Source of the DNA: an uncultured Nocardioides sp.
GTDB lineage: Bacteria > Actinomycetota > Actinomycetes > Propionibacteriales > Nocardioidaceae
Length of the DNA stretch: 64,000 nt
Reading direction: 5' to 3'
Assembly: GCF_947489365.1 (NCBI RefSeq)
Contig: NZ_CANLDB010000003.1
Span: 62,001-126,000, forward strand
Within the stretch, counting starts at the first letter, position 1. The number at the start of each line of letters is the position of its first letter. Under the pieces are notes generated by a model, which saw nothing but the letters and a program-made list of their open reading frames with translations, had not been told where the DNA came from and ran no database searches. Positions 40,445-49,267 of this stretch are shown here, one piece after another. The translations under genes and the position numbers were made by a program.

Positions 40445-41685
40445 GCGGGCAGGCCCTCGTCGACGAAGGCCTGCACGCCGGCGCCGCCGCGGGGCAGCTC
40501 GGCCACCAGCGTGCGGTGCTTGTCCAGCGCGCTGACGAGCTCGTCGAGGGTGACGTCGTCCAGGAAGGCGCACTCGCCGACCGGGGCGGGGACGGCGGCC
40601 CGGAGGCGCCCGTCGCGGGTCTGCAGGATCGCGGCGGTCGAGCGCTCCAGCAGCTCGGGGGTGAGGTGCTCGGAGTCCAGCGACAGCCCGATGCGGCTCA
40701 TCAGCGACAGGACCCGGTCGCGCTCGGTGGCGTCGATGTGGCCGCGCTGCTCGGCGAGCGTGGTCGACAGGGCCATGTCGATGCAGATGGCGTGACCGTG
40801 GAAGAACGGCACCGCCGGTGCGAGCTCGAGCGTGGGGCTCCAGGTGTGGCCGAACGCGATCACCCGGTCGAGGTCGAGCTCGTGGAGGTTCGGCACCTCC
40901 AGCTCGAGCATGCGCTGGATGGCGCGGTAGGTGATCTCGTGCGCCGTGTCGCGCAGATCGGCGCTCGCGGCGTGCCACTGACCGTCCACCTCGCCGTCGA
41001 CGTGGCCGAAGTGGGTCGCCAGCAGGGCCTCCCCGTGGGCGTCCATCAGGTCGAAGGTCCGCTTGTCGCCGACGGTGCTGATCTTGATGATCTCGGCCAT
41101 GCCGTTGCGGACCTGGTCCACGGGCAGGGTCGCGAGGAAGCCGAAGTCGAGCAGCACCGTCGAGGACGCGTGGTAGGCGCCGAGGCGGTTCTTGTACTTG
41201 CGGTGGTTCACCCCGACCTTGATCGACACGCTCGCGTCGATCAGGCCGATGAGGGTCGTCGGGATCCGCACGTACGGCGTCGAGCGGCGGAAAGCCGCGC
41301 AGGCGAAGCCGGCGACGTCCGTGCCGAGGCCGCCACCGACGATCAGCGGCTGCTCCTTGCGGACCAGGCCGAAGACGGTGAAGGCGTCGACGATGCCCTC
41401 GACCGTCGTCCACGCCTTGGTGGTCTCGTCGACGACCAGCCGGTACGTCGTCAGCGCGATGTCGTGGGCGGCGAAGTAGGCCTGCGCCCGCTCGCCGTAC
41501 AGGTCGTCCACCACGTCGTCGATCACCATCAGGCACCGGCCCCAGGGCCGGTAGATGTCGGCGAGGTGGGTGTTCGCGGGGTCGAACACGCCGTCGACGT
41601 AGGTCAGCGTGTAGTCGATCTTCTCGTAGGCCTCGACGTGGAACGTGGTGGCGTCCGCGGTCAGGCTGGATTCGACGATGGCCAT
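40441..41685 (-). CDS. mysA: Demethyl-4-deoxygadusol synthase MysA (sugar phosphate cyclase)
   Basis: This is a dehydroquinate-synthase-fold cyclase that converts sedoheptulose 7-phosphate to demethyl-4-deoxygadusol with NAD and a metal. The product has 414 residues with PLIVGGGLGTDVAGFACAAF, IPTTLIGLIDASVSIKVGVN, HRKYKNRLGAYHASSTVLLD, NGMAEIIKISTVGDKR and VIAFGHTWSPTLEL. Sequence alone cannot fully separate it from 2-epi-5-epi-valiolone synthase, but mysB, C and D next to it decide. Start ATG 41685 after GAGAAAGAGAG. Confidence 0.92.
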   Translation of the reverse strand: MAIVESSLTADATTFHVEAYEKIDYTLTYVDGVFDPANTHLADIYRPWGRCLMVIDDVVDDLYGERAQAYFAAHDIALTTYRLVVDETTKAWTTVEGIVDAFTVFGLVRKEQPLIVGGGLGTDVAGFACAAFRRSTPYVRIPTTLIGLIDASVSIKVGVNHRKYKNRLGAYHASSTVLLDFGFLATLPVDQVRNGMAEIIKISTVGDKRTFDLMDAHGEALLATHFGHVDGEVDGQWHAASADLRDTAHEITYRAIQRMLELEVPNLHELDLDRVIAFGHTWSPTLELAPAVPFFHGHAICIDMALSTTLAEQRGHIDATERDRVLSLMSRIGLSLDSEHLTPELLERSTAAILQTRDGRLRAAVPAPVGECAFLDDVTLDELVSALDKHRTLVAELPRGGAGVQAFVDEGLPA

Positions 41686-41720
41686 GGGGGCGTGGCTCTC
41701 TTTCTCGCGGTGTTTCGGTC

Positions 41721-42386
41721 TCAGGCCTCGAGCAGCCCGGTGACGTCGGCCGGGTCGAGCCGGTCGACGCGGCTGTCCGCGGCGGAGAAGTCGTGGTCGG
41801 CGGTGTTGGCGTTGGGGAAGGCGATGCACGCGACGCCCGCGGCCTTCGCCGCCTGGACGCCGCCGACGTTGTCCTCGATGGCGACGCACGCGCCGGGCTC
41901 CTCGCCGAGCTCGGCGAGGGCCTTGGCGTAGACGGCGGGGTCGGGCTTGGTGGTCTCGACCGCGGTGGTGTCGAGGACGAGGTCGAAGTCGTCGCGGCCC
42001 AGCGCGGGGGACAGCGCGGTCAGCAGCGCCTCGACGTTCTCGGGGGAGGTCGTGGTGACGAGGCCGACCCGCATGCCGAGGGACTTGGCGGCGGACACGG
42101 TCTCGACGACGCCGGGGCGCGCCTCGGCGCCGTCCTTGCGGAGGGAGTCGCGGAAGGCCTCCGACTTGGCGGCGTGGATCGCGTCGGCGTCGACCTGCTC
42201 GCCGCGCTGCTCGGCGTACTGGCGCACGCGGTCGGCGCCGCCGTTGCCGCGCAGCATCTCGCGGTAGTCCTCGCGGTCCCAGGACCAGTCGAGGCCGTGG
42301 TCGGCGAAGGCCTTGTTGAAGGCCCAGCGCTGGAGCTCGGAGGTGTCCGCGAGCGAGGAGATGGAGCCGAACAGGATCGAGGTCAT
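41721..42386 (-). CDS. HAD-IA-like protein with missing nucleophile, first gene of the mys operon
   Basis: The product has 221 residues and resembles CbbY/phosphoglycolate-phosphatase-type HAD hydrolases: cap domain AFADHGLDWSWDREDYREML, motif II GLVTTTSPENV, motif III Lys in VETTKPDPAVYAKAL and motif IV VAIEDNVGGVQAAKAAG. Motif I, normally FDxDGTL, reads LFGSISSLADTSELQRWAFN, so both catalytic Asp are gone. It ends 35 bases before mysA. It may be a regulator, a binding protein for the sugar-phosphate substrate, or a catalytic HAD using other residues. Confidence 0.85.
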   Translation of the reverse strand: MTSILFGSISSLADTSELQRWAFNKAFADHGLDWSWDREDYREMLRGNGGADRVRQYAEQRGEQVDADAIHAAKSEAFRDSLRKDGAEARPGVVETVSAAKSLGMRVGLVTTTSPENVEALLTALSPALGRDDFDLVLDTTAVETTKPDPAVYAKALAELGEEPGACVAIEDNVGGVQAAKAAGVACIAFPNANTADHDFSAADSRVDRLDPADVTGLLEA

Positions 42387-42588
42387 GGGGATCTGCTTTC
42401 GGAGGTCGTGGTCGTCCGGGTGGGACGGGGGTGGAACGGGGAGTGGTGCCGTGCGGGTACCCCCCAGCCCCCCTCGCAGTCACCCCGTCCGGGTGGTCGC
42501 CCGAGCCGTCACCCGTTGTTCGCCGCCACGTCGTCCGCCGCGGACGGGGTACGGAGGGGCGGCAGGTCCGGCGAGCGGAGGGCACGAC

Positions 42589-43677
42589 ATGCGGGTGGCG
42601 GTGACCGGTGCGACCGGGAACGTGGGCACGGCGGTGCTGCGGCGCCTGCACGACGTCGAGGTCACGGGGGTCGTGCGTCGACCCCCGGACCTCGGCCGGG
42701 CCGGTCGTACGGCGGCCGGGACGACGGGCACCCCCGCCGGGGTGCGCTGGGTGGCCGTCGACCTGGCCTCCGACGACGCCGAGCGGGTGCTCGCCGAGGC
42801 GCTCGAGGGCCTCGACGCGGTGGTGCACCTGGCGTGGGGCTTCCAGCCCGGCCGGGACGACGCGCGCCTGCGGGCCACCGCCGTCGACGGCACGCTCAAC
42901 GTCGCCCGGGCCGCGGTCCGCGCCGGCGTCCCGCACCTGGTGCACATGTCGTCGGTCGGCGCCTACGCCCCCCGGACCTCGCTGGTGCCGGTCACCGAGT
43001 CGTACCCGACCACCGGCGTCCCCGGCTCGGCGTACTCGCGTGACAAGGCGGACGTCGAGCGCATCCTCGACGGCATCCAGGAGCAGCACCCGGAGCTCGC
43101 CGTGGCGCGGCTGCGCCCCGGCCTGGTCGGCCAGGGCGACGCGGGCAGCGCGCTCCTGCGCTACTCGCTGCCGGCGCTGGTGCCGAAGGTCGCGGTGCGG
43201 CTGGTGCCGGTGCTGCCGATGGACCGCGGCACCGTCGTCCCGGTGGTGCACGCCGACGACGTCGCGGACGCCGTACGGCGGGTGCTCGACCGGCAGGCGA
43301 CCGGCGCGTTCAACCTCGCGGCCGAGCCCCCCGTCGACGCCGCCGCGATCGCGACCGCGCTCGGCGCGAGGCTGGTGCACGTGCCGGCCGCCGTGGTCCG
43401 CGGTGCCGCGGCTGCCGCCTGGCACGCCCGGCTCAGCCGGCTCGACCCGGGCTGGCTCGACCTGGCCCACGTGGTCCCCCTCGTGGACACCACCCGCGCC
43501 CGCGACGAGCTGGGCTGGACGCCGCGGGTCTCCGCCACCGACGCCCTGGCCGAGGCCGTCGAGGGCATGGCCGACGGCCCCGACGGCGGCACTCCCGTGC
43601 TCCGGCCCCGGACCGTGGCCGCCGAGGCCCGCCGCCTCCTGACTGGCCTGTCGACCAGCCGGCGCCCGACGCCGTGA
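42589..43677 (+). CDS. NAD-dependent epimerase/dehydratase family protein
   Basis: The product has 362 residues and is an extended SDR: MRVAVTGATGNVGTAVLRRL (Rossmann loop), VHMSSVGAYAP, YSRDKADVERIL (catalytic YxxxK: YSRDK) and LARLRPGLVG-like AVARLRPGLVG. ATG 42589 follows GAGCGGAGG. It diverges from the mys operon across about 200 bases. Sugar or polyketide substrate unknown. Confidence 0.9.
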   Translation: MRVAVTGATGNVGTAVLRRLHDVEVTGVVRRPPDLGRAGRTAAGTTGTPAGVRWVAVDLASDDAERVLAEALEGLDAVVHLAWGFQPGRDDARLRATAVDGTLNVARAAVRAGVPHLVHMSSVGAYAPRTSLVPVTESYPTTGVPGSAYSRDKADVERILDGIQEQHPELAVARLRPGLVGQGDAGSALLRYSLPALVPKVAVRLVPVLPMDRGTVVPVVHADDVADAVRRVLDRQATGAFNLAAEPPVDAAAIATALGARLVHVPAAVVRGAAAAAWHARLSRLDPGWLDLAHVVPLVDTTRARDELGWTPRVSATDALAEAVEGMADGPDGGTPVLRPRTVAAEARRLLTGLSTSRRPTP

Positions 43678-43687
43678 GCGCTCGCTG

Positions 43688-44317
43688 ATGGCGCTGGTCG
43701 ACACCGACGCCGGGCTCGTCGTCACCGCCGCGCCGGGCACCGCCAGCACCGCGCTGCGCGAGGCGCTGCTGACGCGCCCGGGCGTCCGGGAGGTGCCGCC
43801 GCCGGGTGCCGTGCGGACCGCGGGCGTCGACGCCAAGCACGGCACGGTGACCGAGCTCGTGGCCGCCGGGCTGCTGCCTGCCGACCACGGCCTGCGCGTG
43901 GTCACGACGACGCGCAACCCCTTCGACTTTTACGTCGCCGAGCACGAGCGGACCCGGACCCGGTGGGTCGAGGAGCTGCGGGACCCCGACTCGTGGGTCC
44001 ACGTCACCCCCGGCATGGTCGACCGCATCGTCGACGCCGTCACCCACGACTTCGACGCCTGGCTGGAGCTGGTCGTCCCCGACCCGTCCGTCCCGCGACG
44101 GATCAACCCCGGGCACGTCGACGAGGCCGACGTCGTCCTGCGCATGGAGCACCTCGAGGCCGACCTGCGCGACCTCCTCGGCCTGGACCTCGCCGTCCCG
44201 CCGACCAACGTCACCGACCGGGACCGCGCCTGGTGGACGGCGTACTCGCCGGCGAGCCGGCGCCTCGTCGAGCAGGCCCACGCCGCGGACCTGGAGCGGT
44301 TCGACTACCGGTTCTGA
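43688..44317 (+). CDS. Sulfotransferase family protein
   Basis: The product has 209 residues. LVVTAAPGTASTALREALL resembles the 5'-phosphosulfate loop, RNPFDFYVAEHERTR the 3'-phosphate site (Arg then the Ser-like position replaced by Tyr/Val), and RMEHLEADL, YSPASRRLVEQAHAADLERF and FDYRF the C-terminal part of PAPS-dependent sulfotransferases. Substrate unknown. It follows the epimerase gene by 10 bases. Confidence 0.7.
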   Translation: MALVDTDAGLVVTAAPGTASTALREALLTRPGVREVPPPGAVRTAGVDAKHGTVTELVAAGLLPADHGLRVVTTTRNPFDFYVAEHERTRTRWVEELRDPDSWVHVTPGMVDRIVDAVTHDFDAWLELVVPDPSVPRRINPGHVDEADVVLRMEHLEADLRDLLGLDLAVPPTNVTDRDRAWWTAYSPASRRLVEQAHAADLERFDYRF

Positions 44318-44392
44318 GACCCGCGGACGGTCGTGACCGACGGCGTCGGCGGATCAATCATCTGACTCCAGCGGGTCCGGGTACGGGCGGGC

Positions 44393-45592
44393 ATGCACCG
44401 TGACTTCGACTACGTCATCGTCGGCGGCGGGATGGTCGCCGACTCCGCGGCCCGCGGCATCCGCGAGCGCGACGAGACCGGCTCCATCGCCATCCTCGGC
44501 GAGGAGCCCACCGCCCCCTTCCCCCGTCCGGCCCTGTCCAAGAAGCTCTGGACCGACCCCGAGTTCACGGTGGAGAACACCGCGCTCGGCACCGACGAGG
44601 ACACCGGGGCGACCCTCGTGCTCGACACCCGGGTCACCGCGATCGACACCGAGGCCAAGCAGGTGACGGCGGGCGAGGACACGGTCGGGTACGGCAGGCT
44701 GCTGCTCGCCACCGGCGGCCACCCGACCCAGGTCGAGGGCCTCGAGGCCGGCGACCGGGTCGTCTACTTCCGCACCCTCGGCGACTACCTGCACCTGCGC
44801 GAGCTCGCCGACGACAAGCCACGGGTCGCGGTCATCGGCGGCGGCTACATCGGGACCGAGATCGCCGCCGCCCTGGCCTGGGAGAAGTGCGAGGTCGTGC
44901 TCGTCCACCCGGACGCCGTGCTCAACGGCACGAAGTTCCCCGCCGAGCTCGCCTCGGCCTTCGAGGCGCTGTTCACCGACGCGGGCATCGAGATCCAGGC
45001 CGAGCGCGCCGTGGTCGGCGGCTCCTCCGGTCTCGACGGCGTCACCCTGGCCATCGACGACGGCTCGACGCTGAACGTGGACGTCGCCGTCGTCGGCCTC
45101 GGCATCGAGCCCGCGACCGAGCTCGCGGCGGCGGCCGGACTCACCCTCGGCGACGACGGGGGCATCGTCGTCGACGAGCACCTCGCCACGAGCGCGCCGG
45201 ACGTGTGGGCGGCGGGTGACGTCGCGTCGTACCCCGACCGCATCCTGGGCCGCAGCCGCGTCGAGCACGTCGACAACGCGACCACGATGGGCGCCGCGGT
45301 GGGCCGGATCATGGCGGGGTCGGACGAGACCTACGACCACACGCCGTACTTCTACTCCGCGGTGCTCGGCACCCGCTACGAGGCCGTCGGCACCCTCGAC
45401 AGCACGCTGGAGACCGAGGTCGTCGACGGTCCCGAGGACGGCGCCCGCACCGTCCACTACCGCGACGGCGACGCCGTCGCGGGGGTGCTGCTGTGGAACG
45501 TGTCCGGCGAGGACGCCGAGGCCCGGGACGCCGCGCGCGAGGCGATCCGGACCGGCAGGACCGACAGGGTCAGCGCCGGGTCCAGCGCCTGA
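44393..45592 (+). CDS. NAD(P)/FAD-dependent oxidoreductase (ferredoxin reductase/AIF-like)
   Basis: The product has 399 residues. Two Rossmann folds are seen: YVIVGGGMVADSAARGIRE for FAD and RVAVIGGGYIGTEIAAALAW for NAD(P). The FAD-contacting VWAAGDVASYPDRILGR and the C-terminal reductase domain (YFYSAVLGTRYEAVG) fit putidaredoxin/ferredoxin reductase-type enzymes. It overlaps the convergent hydrolase gene by 23 bases at its end. Confidence 0.92.
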   Translation: MHRDFDYVIVGGGMVADSAARGIRERDETGSIAILGEEPTAPFPRPALSKKLWTDPEFTVENTALGTDEDTGATLVLDTRVTAIDTEAKQVTAGEDTVGYGRLLLATGGHPTQVEGLEAGDRVVYFRTLGDYLHLRELADDKPRVAVIGGGYIGTEIAAALAWEKCEVVLVHPDAVLNGTKFPAELASAFEALFTDAGIEIQAERAVVGGSSGLDGVTLAIDDGSTLNVDVAVVGLGIEPATELAAAAGLTLGDDGGIVVDEHLATSAPDVWAAGDVASYPDRILGRSRVEHVDNATTMGAAVGRIMAGSDETYDHTPYFYSAVLGTRYEAVGTLDSTLETEVVDGPEDGARTVHYRDGDAVAGVLLWNVSGEDAEARDAAREAIRTGRTDRVSAGSSA

Positions 45593-46367
45593 GCAGCGCC
45601 GCCACCTCGGCGGGCCGCTCCAGCGCGGTGAGGTGACCGGTCGCCGGCAGGACGTCCAGCCGGGCGTCCCGGCCGGCCCCCCGGCGTACGTCGCGCATCC
45701 GCTCGCCCCGGGACGGCGGGGTGGCCTCGTCCTCGGCGCCGAAGACGAGCTGCACCTCCCCGGCGTACGACGCGAGGACGGCGGTGCGGTCCTCCCGGGC
45801 GGCGATGGCCCGGGCCATCCAGGCCACCCCGGCGGGGTCGGTGGCCGCGATCAGGGCGGCCAGCTCGGCCTCCAGGGCCGGCCGCTCGCGCCGGGCGGTC
45901 ACGCCCAGGCCCTCCTGCGCGCTGCCCGCGACGGGCTCGGTGCTCCCGCGGGCCTCGACCTCGTCCGCGACGGCACGCCGGTCGGCGGGGACGTCGGGCT
46001 CGACGAGCTCGGTGGTGGTGCTGCCGAGCACGAGCCCGGCCAGCCGGTCGGGGTGGCGGGCGGCGAGCTCGAGGGCGGCGTACCCGCCGGTCGAGACCCC
46101 GAACGGCACGCACCGCCCGACCCCGCAGGCGTCGAGGACGTCGACGAGCGCGTCGGCGACGTGGGCCATCGACGGCCCCGAGTCGGGCACCGCCGACGCC
46201 CCCAGGCCGGGCAGGTCGACGGTGACGACCCGGGCCTCCTCGGCGAGGAGCGGGACGAGTCGTCGCCACATCCGCGACGACAGCGGGAACGCGTGGAGCA
46301 GCAGGAACGTGGCGGCGTCGTCCCGTCCGGCCCCGGTGTCCCGGTGCGTGTCGTGGTGGGCCAGCAC
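45570..46367 (-). CDS. Alpha/beta-fold hydrolase
   Basis: The product has 265 residues: oxyanion HAFPLSSRMWRRL, nucleophile elbow PFGVSTGGYAAL (Ser), acid in VFGAEDEATPPS and His in PATGHLTALERP. It is a typical monomeric hydrolase of unknown substrate. GTG 46367 is 2 bases from the SDR stop, so the two genes are co-transcribed and share an operon. Confidence 0.88.
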   Translation of the reverse strand: MLAHHDTHRDTGAGRDDAATFLLLHAFPLSSRMWRRLVPLLAEEARVVTVDLPGLGASAVPDSGPSMAHVADALVDVLDACGVGRCVPFGVSTGGYAALELAARHPDRLAGLVLGSTTTELVEPDVPADRRAVADEVEARGSTEPVAGSAQEGLGVTARRERPALEAELAALIAATDPAGVAWMARAIAAREDRTAVLASYAGEVQLVFGAEDEATPPSRGERMRDVRRGAGRDARLDVLPATGHLTALERPAEVAALLRRWTRR

Positions 46368-46368
46368 C

Positions 46369-47166
46369 TCAGATGGTCGCGACGGAGCCGGAGTCGACGC
46401 GGTACTCCGAGCCGTTGACGAAGCTCGCGCGGTCCGAGCAGAGGAACGTGATGACGGACGCGACCTCCTCGGGCAGGCCGCGGCGGCCGAGCTCCATGAA
46501 CGGGCGCTCCTCGTCGAGGAACGAGTCGATGGCCTCGTCGAACGACACCCCGAGCTCGTCGGCGCGCTTCTCCATCATCGCGTCGGTCATCGGGGTGCGG
46601 ATGAAGGCCGGCGACACGCAGTTCACGAGCAGCCCCTCCTCGGCGTACGTGCGCGACAGGCCCTTCGCGAACGACAGCACCCCGGCCTTCGCGGCGCAGT
46701 AGGGCAGCTCGTCGTCGTACGGCTGGGTGGCGTCCTCGGAGGTCAGGTAGACGATGCGGCCCCACCCGCCGCGCAGGTCGTCGATGAACGCGCGGGTCAG
46801 CCGCACCGGCCCGAGCAGGTCGATGGCCAGGGTGTCGACCCAGCCCTCGTCGTCGATCTCGTGGAACAGCCCCTGCGCACCGGTCACCCCGGAGCACTGG
46901 ACGAGGATGTCGATCTCCCCGACGGCGGAGCGCACGGCGTCGCGCAGCGCCTCGATCTCCTCGACGGAGCGGACGTCGGCGGCGTGGTGGTGCAGCCGGC
47001 CCTCCGGGGCGTCGAGCTTCGCGGCGGCCTCCGCGAGCGCGTCGGCGTCGATGTCGGAGATGACCACCGTGGCGCCCTCGTCCAGCAGCATGCGGGCGGT
47101 CTCCCACCCGATGCCGGAGTCGCCGCCGGTGACGAGCGCCTTCTTGCCTGCGATGCCGAGATCCAC
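46369..47166 (-). CDS. SDR family NAD(P)-dependent oxidoreductase
   Basis: The product has 265 residues with TGGDSGIGWETARMLLDEG (cofactor loop), ILVQCSGVTGAQG, active-site Ser in VYLTSEDAT and YCAAKAG (Tyr/Lys). GTG 47166 is preceded by AGGGAAGG; an upstream in-frame ATG would add 26 unrelated residues. Substrate unknown. Ends 2 bases before the hydrolase start. Confidence 0.92.
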   Translation of the reverse strand: MDLGIAGKKALVTGGDSGIGWETARMLLDEGATVVISDIDADALAEAAAKLDAPEGRLHHHAADVRSVEEIEALRDAVRSAVGEIDILVQCSGVTGAQGLFHEIDDEGWVDTLAIDLLGPVRLTRAFIDDLRGGWGRIVYLTSEDATQPYDDELPYCAAKAGVLSFAKGLSRTYAEEGLLVNCVSPAFIRTPMTDAMMEKRADELGVSFDEAIDSFLDEERPFMELGRRGLPEEVASVITFLCSDRASFVNGSEYRVDSGSVATI

Positions 47167-47238
47167 GTCGTGCCTTCCCTGGGGCCTGTCGTACCGGTCG
47201 CTGGAGGGAGTACCCACTGACGGGCGGAGCAGGTGGCA

Positions 47239-47284
47239 CGCCACGAGCCGACGCCCCGCGGCTGCGGGACGCCGGCTCGTGGCG
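47239..47284. terminator. Terminator-like hairpin after the first fasciclin gene
   Basis: CGCCACGAGCCG (47239-47250) pairs with CGGCTCGTGGCG (47273-47284), 12 bp perfect, around a 22-base GC-rich loop. It lies 19 bases beyond the fasciclin gene stop at 47303. Confidence 0.6.
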
Positions 47285-47302
47285 GTCGCGTCGTGCTCGG
47301 GC

Positions 47303-47941
47303 TCAGCCCTTCCGGCTCTCGGAGAACGAGAAGGGACGGAGCACGCGGTTGACGGCGTGACCGACCTGCTTGTTGCCCCGGTTGATGTCCAGGACGGTGA
47401 CCTCGGGGTTCGTGGCCTCCTGGTCGCGGTCGCCGAGGAACACGCGACCCTTCCTGACCACGACCCGGACGCTGTCGCCGTTGGCGACGTCGACGCGGGT
47501 GCCGCGGGCGGCGAGGACCTTGTCCGAGGTCAGCGTCTTCCCGGGGACGACGTGGTACAGCAGGATCTCCTCGATCGTCTCGGCGCCCAGCGAGCGGGCG
47601 GTCTGCCAGGCCTGTCGCTCGTTCGCCGGCTTCTCACCGGTCAGCGAGGTGACGAGCCGCGAGAAGGCCAGGTCGGTCGGCAGGAACGCCGTGGCCCGCT
47701 GCTTGCCCCGGGTCAGCAGGCCGACGGGGCTCTCCGGGTTCTTGTCCAGGACGAACAGGACGGCCTTCTCGAGGGCATCGAAGTCCTTGGCGTTGCTGTC
47801 GAAGCCCGAGTCGGCAGCGAGGACCTTCGCCAGGCTGCGGTTGCCGGTCTCGGCGGACGCGGGGGCGGCGGTGGCGACGCCGGCGGAGACCAGGGCGGCG
47901 GCCGCGGCGGTGGCGGTGAGGGAGCGGAGGGTCTTCTTCAT
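47303..47941 (-). CDS. Secreted fasciclin (FAS1) domain protein, paralogue 1
   Basis: The product has 212 residues: signal peptide (LTATAAAAALVSAGVATAAP, cut near ASAETG) and one FAS1 domain with ATAFLPTDLAFSRLVTSLTG (H1 region), EILLYHVVPGKTL (H2/YH motif) and a final DINRGNKQVGHAVNRVL. FAS1 domains mediate adhesion. ATG 47941 is chosen because the signal peptide starts there. A close relative is encoded at 49268-49903. Confidence 0.92.
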   Translation of the reverse strand: MKKTLRSLTATAAAAALVSAGVATAAPASAETGNRSLAKVLAADSGFDSNAKDFDALEKAVLFVLDKNPESPVGLLTRGKQRATAFLPTDLAFSRLVTSLTGEKPANERQAWQTARSLGAETIEEILLYHVVPGKTLTSDKVLAARGTRVDVANGDSVRVVVRKGRVFLGDRDQEATNPEVTVLDINRGNKQVGHAVNRVLRPFSFSESRKG

Positions 47942-48127
47942 GGGGGGTCCTTTCCGGGGAAGAGCCCGGCGGCCGGCGCGGGTGCGCCGGCTGCGCCGTG
48001 TGACACAGGTACCCCACAGGCAGGTCGGGGTGACCTGCCTCACTGAACCGCGTGCGCCCGACGCGTCGGCGTCCGACGTGCGCGGTACGCCCTGACCCCC
48101 TGATCACCGGGGACTACGGTCGGGGAC

Positions 48128-49258
48128 ATGAGCCAGCGCACCCGACCGCCGTACCGCGCCGACCACGTCGGGAGCCTGCTGCGCCCGCCCGCGCTGCTCG
48201 ACGCCCGGAAGCGGCACGCCGCCGGCGAGATCGAGGCCGCCGAGCTGCGGGGTCTCGAGGACGAGGCCGTCGAGCAGGTCGTCGCCCTGCAGCGTGACGC
48301 CGGCCTGACGACCGTGACCGACGGCGAGATGCGCCGCGCGTCGTGGCACATGGACTTCCTCTACCAGCTGCGCGGTGTCTCGAGCACCGACGAGAAGATC
48401 GCCGTCCACTTCCGCAACGCCGCCGGCGACCTCGACTTCGAGTCCGCGGCCGTGAAGGTCGGGGAGCGCATCGGGCTCGACCACACGATCTTCGGCGACG
48501 ACTTCTCCTTCCTCGCCGAGACCGCCGGGCGCCTCGCGCCGGACATGACGCCGAAGCTGACGATGCCGTCGCCCAACATGCTCCACGCGCGGGGCGGTCG
48601 CGCCGCGCTGGACCCGTCGGTGTACCCGGACGAGGAGCCGTTCTGGACCGATCTCGCCGCGGCGTACGCCGAGCAGCTGCGCCGCGTCGCCGACCTCGGC
48701 TGCACCTACGCCCAGCTCGACGACACCTCGCTGGCCTACCTCAACGACCCGGAGCAGCGGCGCGCGATGACCGAGCGCGGGGACGACGCGGAGCACCAGC
48801 ACGAGCGCTACGTCCGCACCCTCAACGCGGCGATCGCGGACCGCCCGGACTCTCTCGCCGTGACCACCCACCTCTGCCGTGGCAACTTCCGCTCGTCGTG
48901 GGCGGCCGAGGGCGGCTACGACTTCGTCGCCGAGGTCCTGTTCAGCGAGCTCGCCGTCGACGGGTTCTTCCTCGAGTTCGACGACGAGCGCTCCGGCGGC
49001 TTCGAGCCGCTGCGGTTCGTGCCACCGGGCCGCCAGGTCGTCCTCGGGCTCGTCACCACGAAGTCCGGGGTCCTGGAGGACGCCGACACCCTGAAGCGCC
49101 GCATCGACGAGGCCGCGCAGCACGTGCCGCTCGACCAGCTGTCGCTGTCGCCGCAGTGCGGCTTCTCGTCCACCTCGGAGGGCAACGACCTCACGTGGGA
49201 CGAGGAGCGCGCCAAGCTCGAGCTGATCGTGCGTGTGGCCGAGGACGTCTGGGGCTGA
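48128..49258 (+). CDS. MetE C-terminal-like methyltransferase (cobalamin-independent family)
   Basis: The product has 376 residues: YRADHVGSLLRPPALLDARK, LTTVTDGEMRRASWHMDFLY, THLCRGNFRSSWAAEGGYDF, the zinc-region GFFLEFDDERSGGFEPLRFV and LSLSPQCGFSST, with the zinc ligands His, Cys and Glu. These proteins lack the MetE N-terminal half and resemble YxjG/YxjH-like enzymes whose methyl donor is not settled. It lies between two divergent fasciclin genes. Confidence 0.88.
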   Translation: MSQRTRPPYRADHVGSLLRPPALLDARKRHAAGEIEAAELRGLEDEAVEQVVALQRDAGLTTVTDGEMRRASWHMDFLYQLRGVSSTDEKIAVHFRNAAGDLDFESAAVKVGERIGLDHTIFGDDFSFLAETAGRLAPDMTPKLTMPSPNMLHARGGRAALDPSVYPDEEPFWTDLAAAYAEQLRRVADLGCTYAQLDDTSLAYLNDPEQRRAMTERGDDAEHQHERYVRTLNAAIADRPDSLAVTTHLCRGNFRSSWAAEGGYDFVAEVLFSELAVDGFFLEFDDERSGGFEPLRFVPPGRQVVLGLVTTKSGVLEDADTLKRRIDEAAQHVPLDQLSLSPQCGFSSTSEGNDLTWDEERAKLELIVRVAEDVWG

Positions 49259-49267
49259 ACCGAGGCG

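Noticed and set aside
40441..41685. 2-epi-5-epi-valiolone synthase for an aminocyclitol pathway
   Set aside because: The cyclase motif alone allows it, but mysB, mysC and mysD, each with specific signatures, follow directly. Aminocyclitol tailoring genes are absent.
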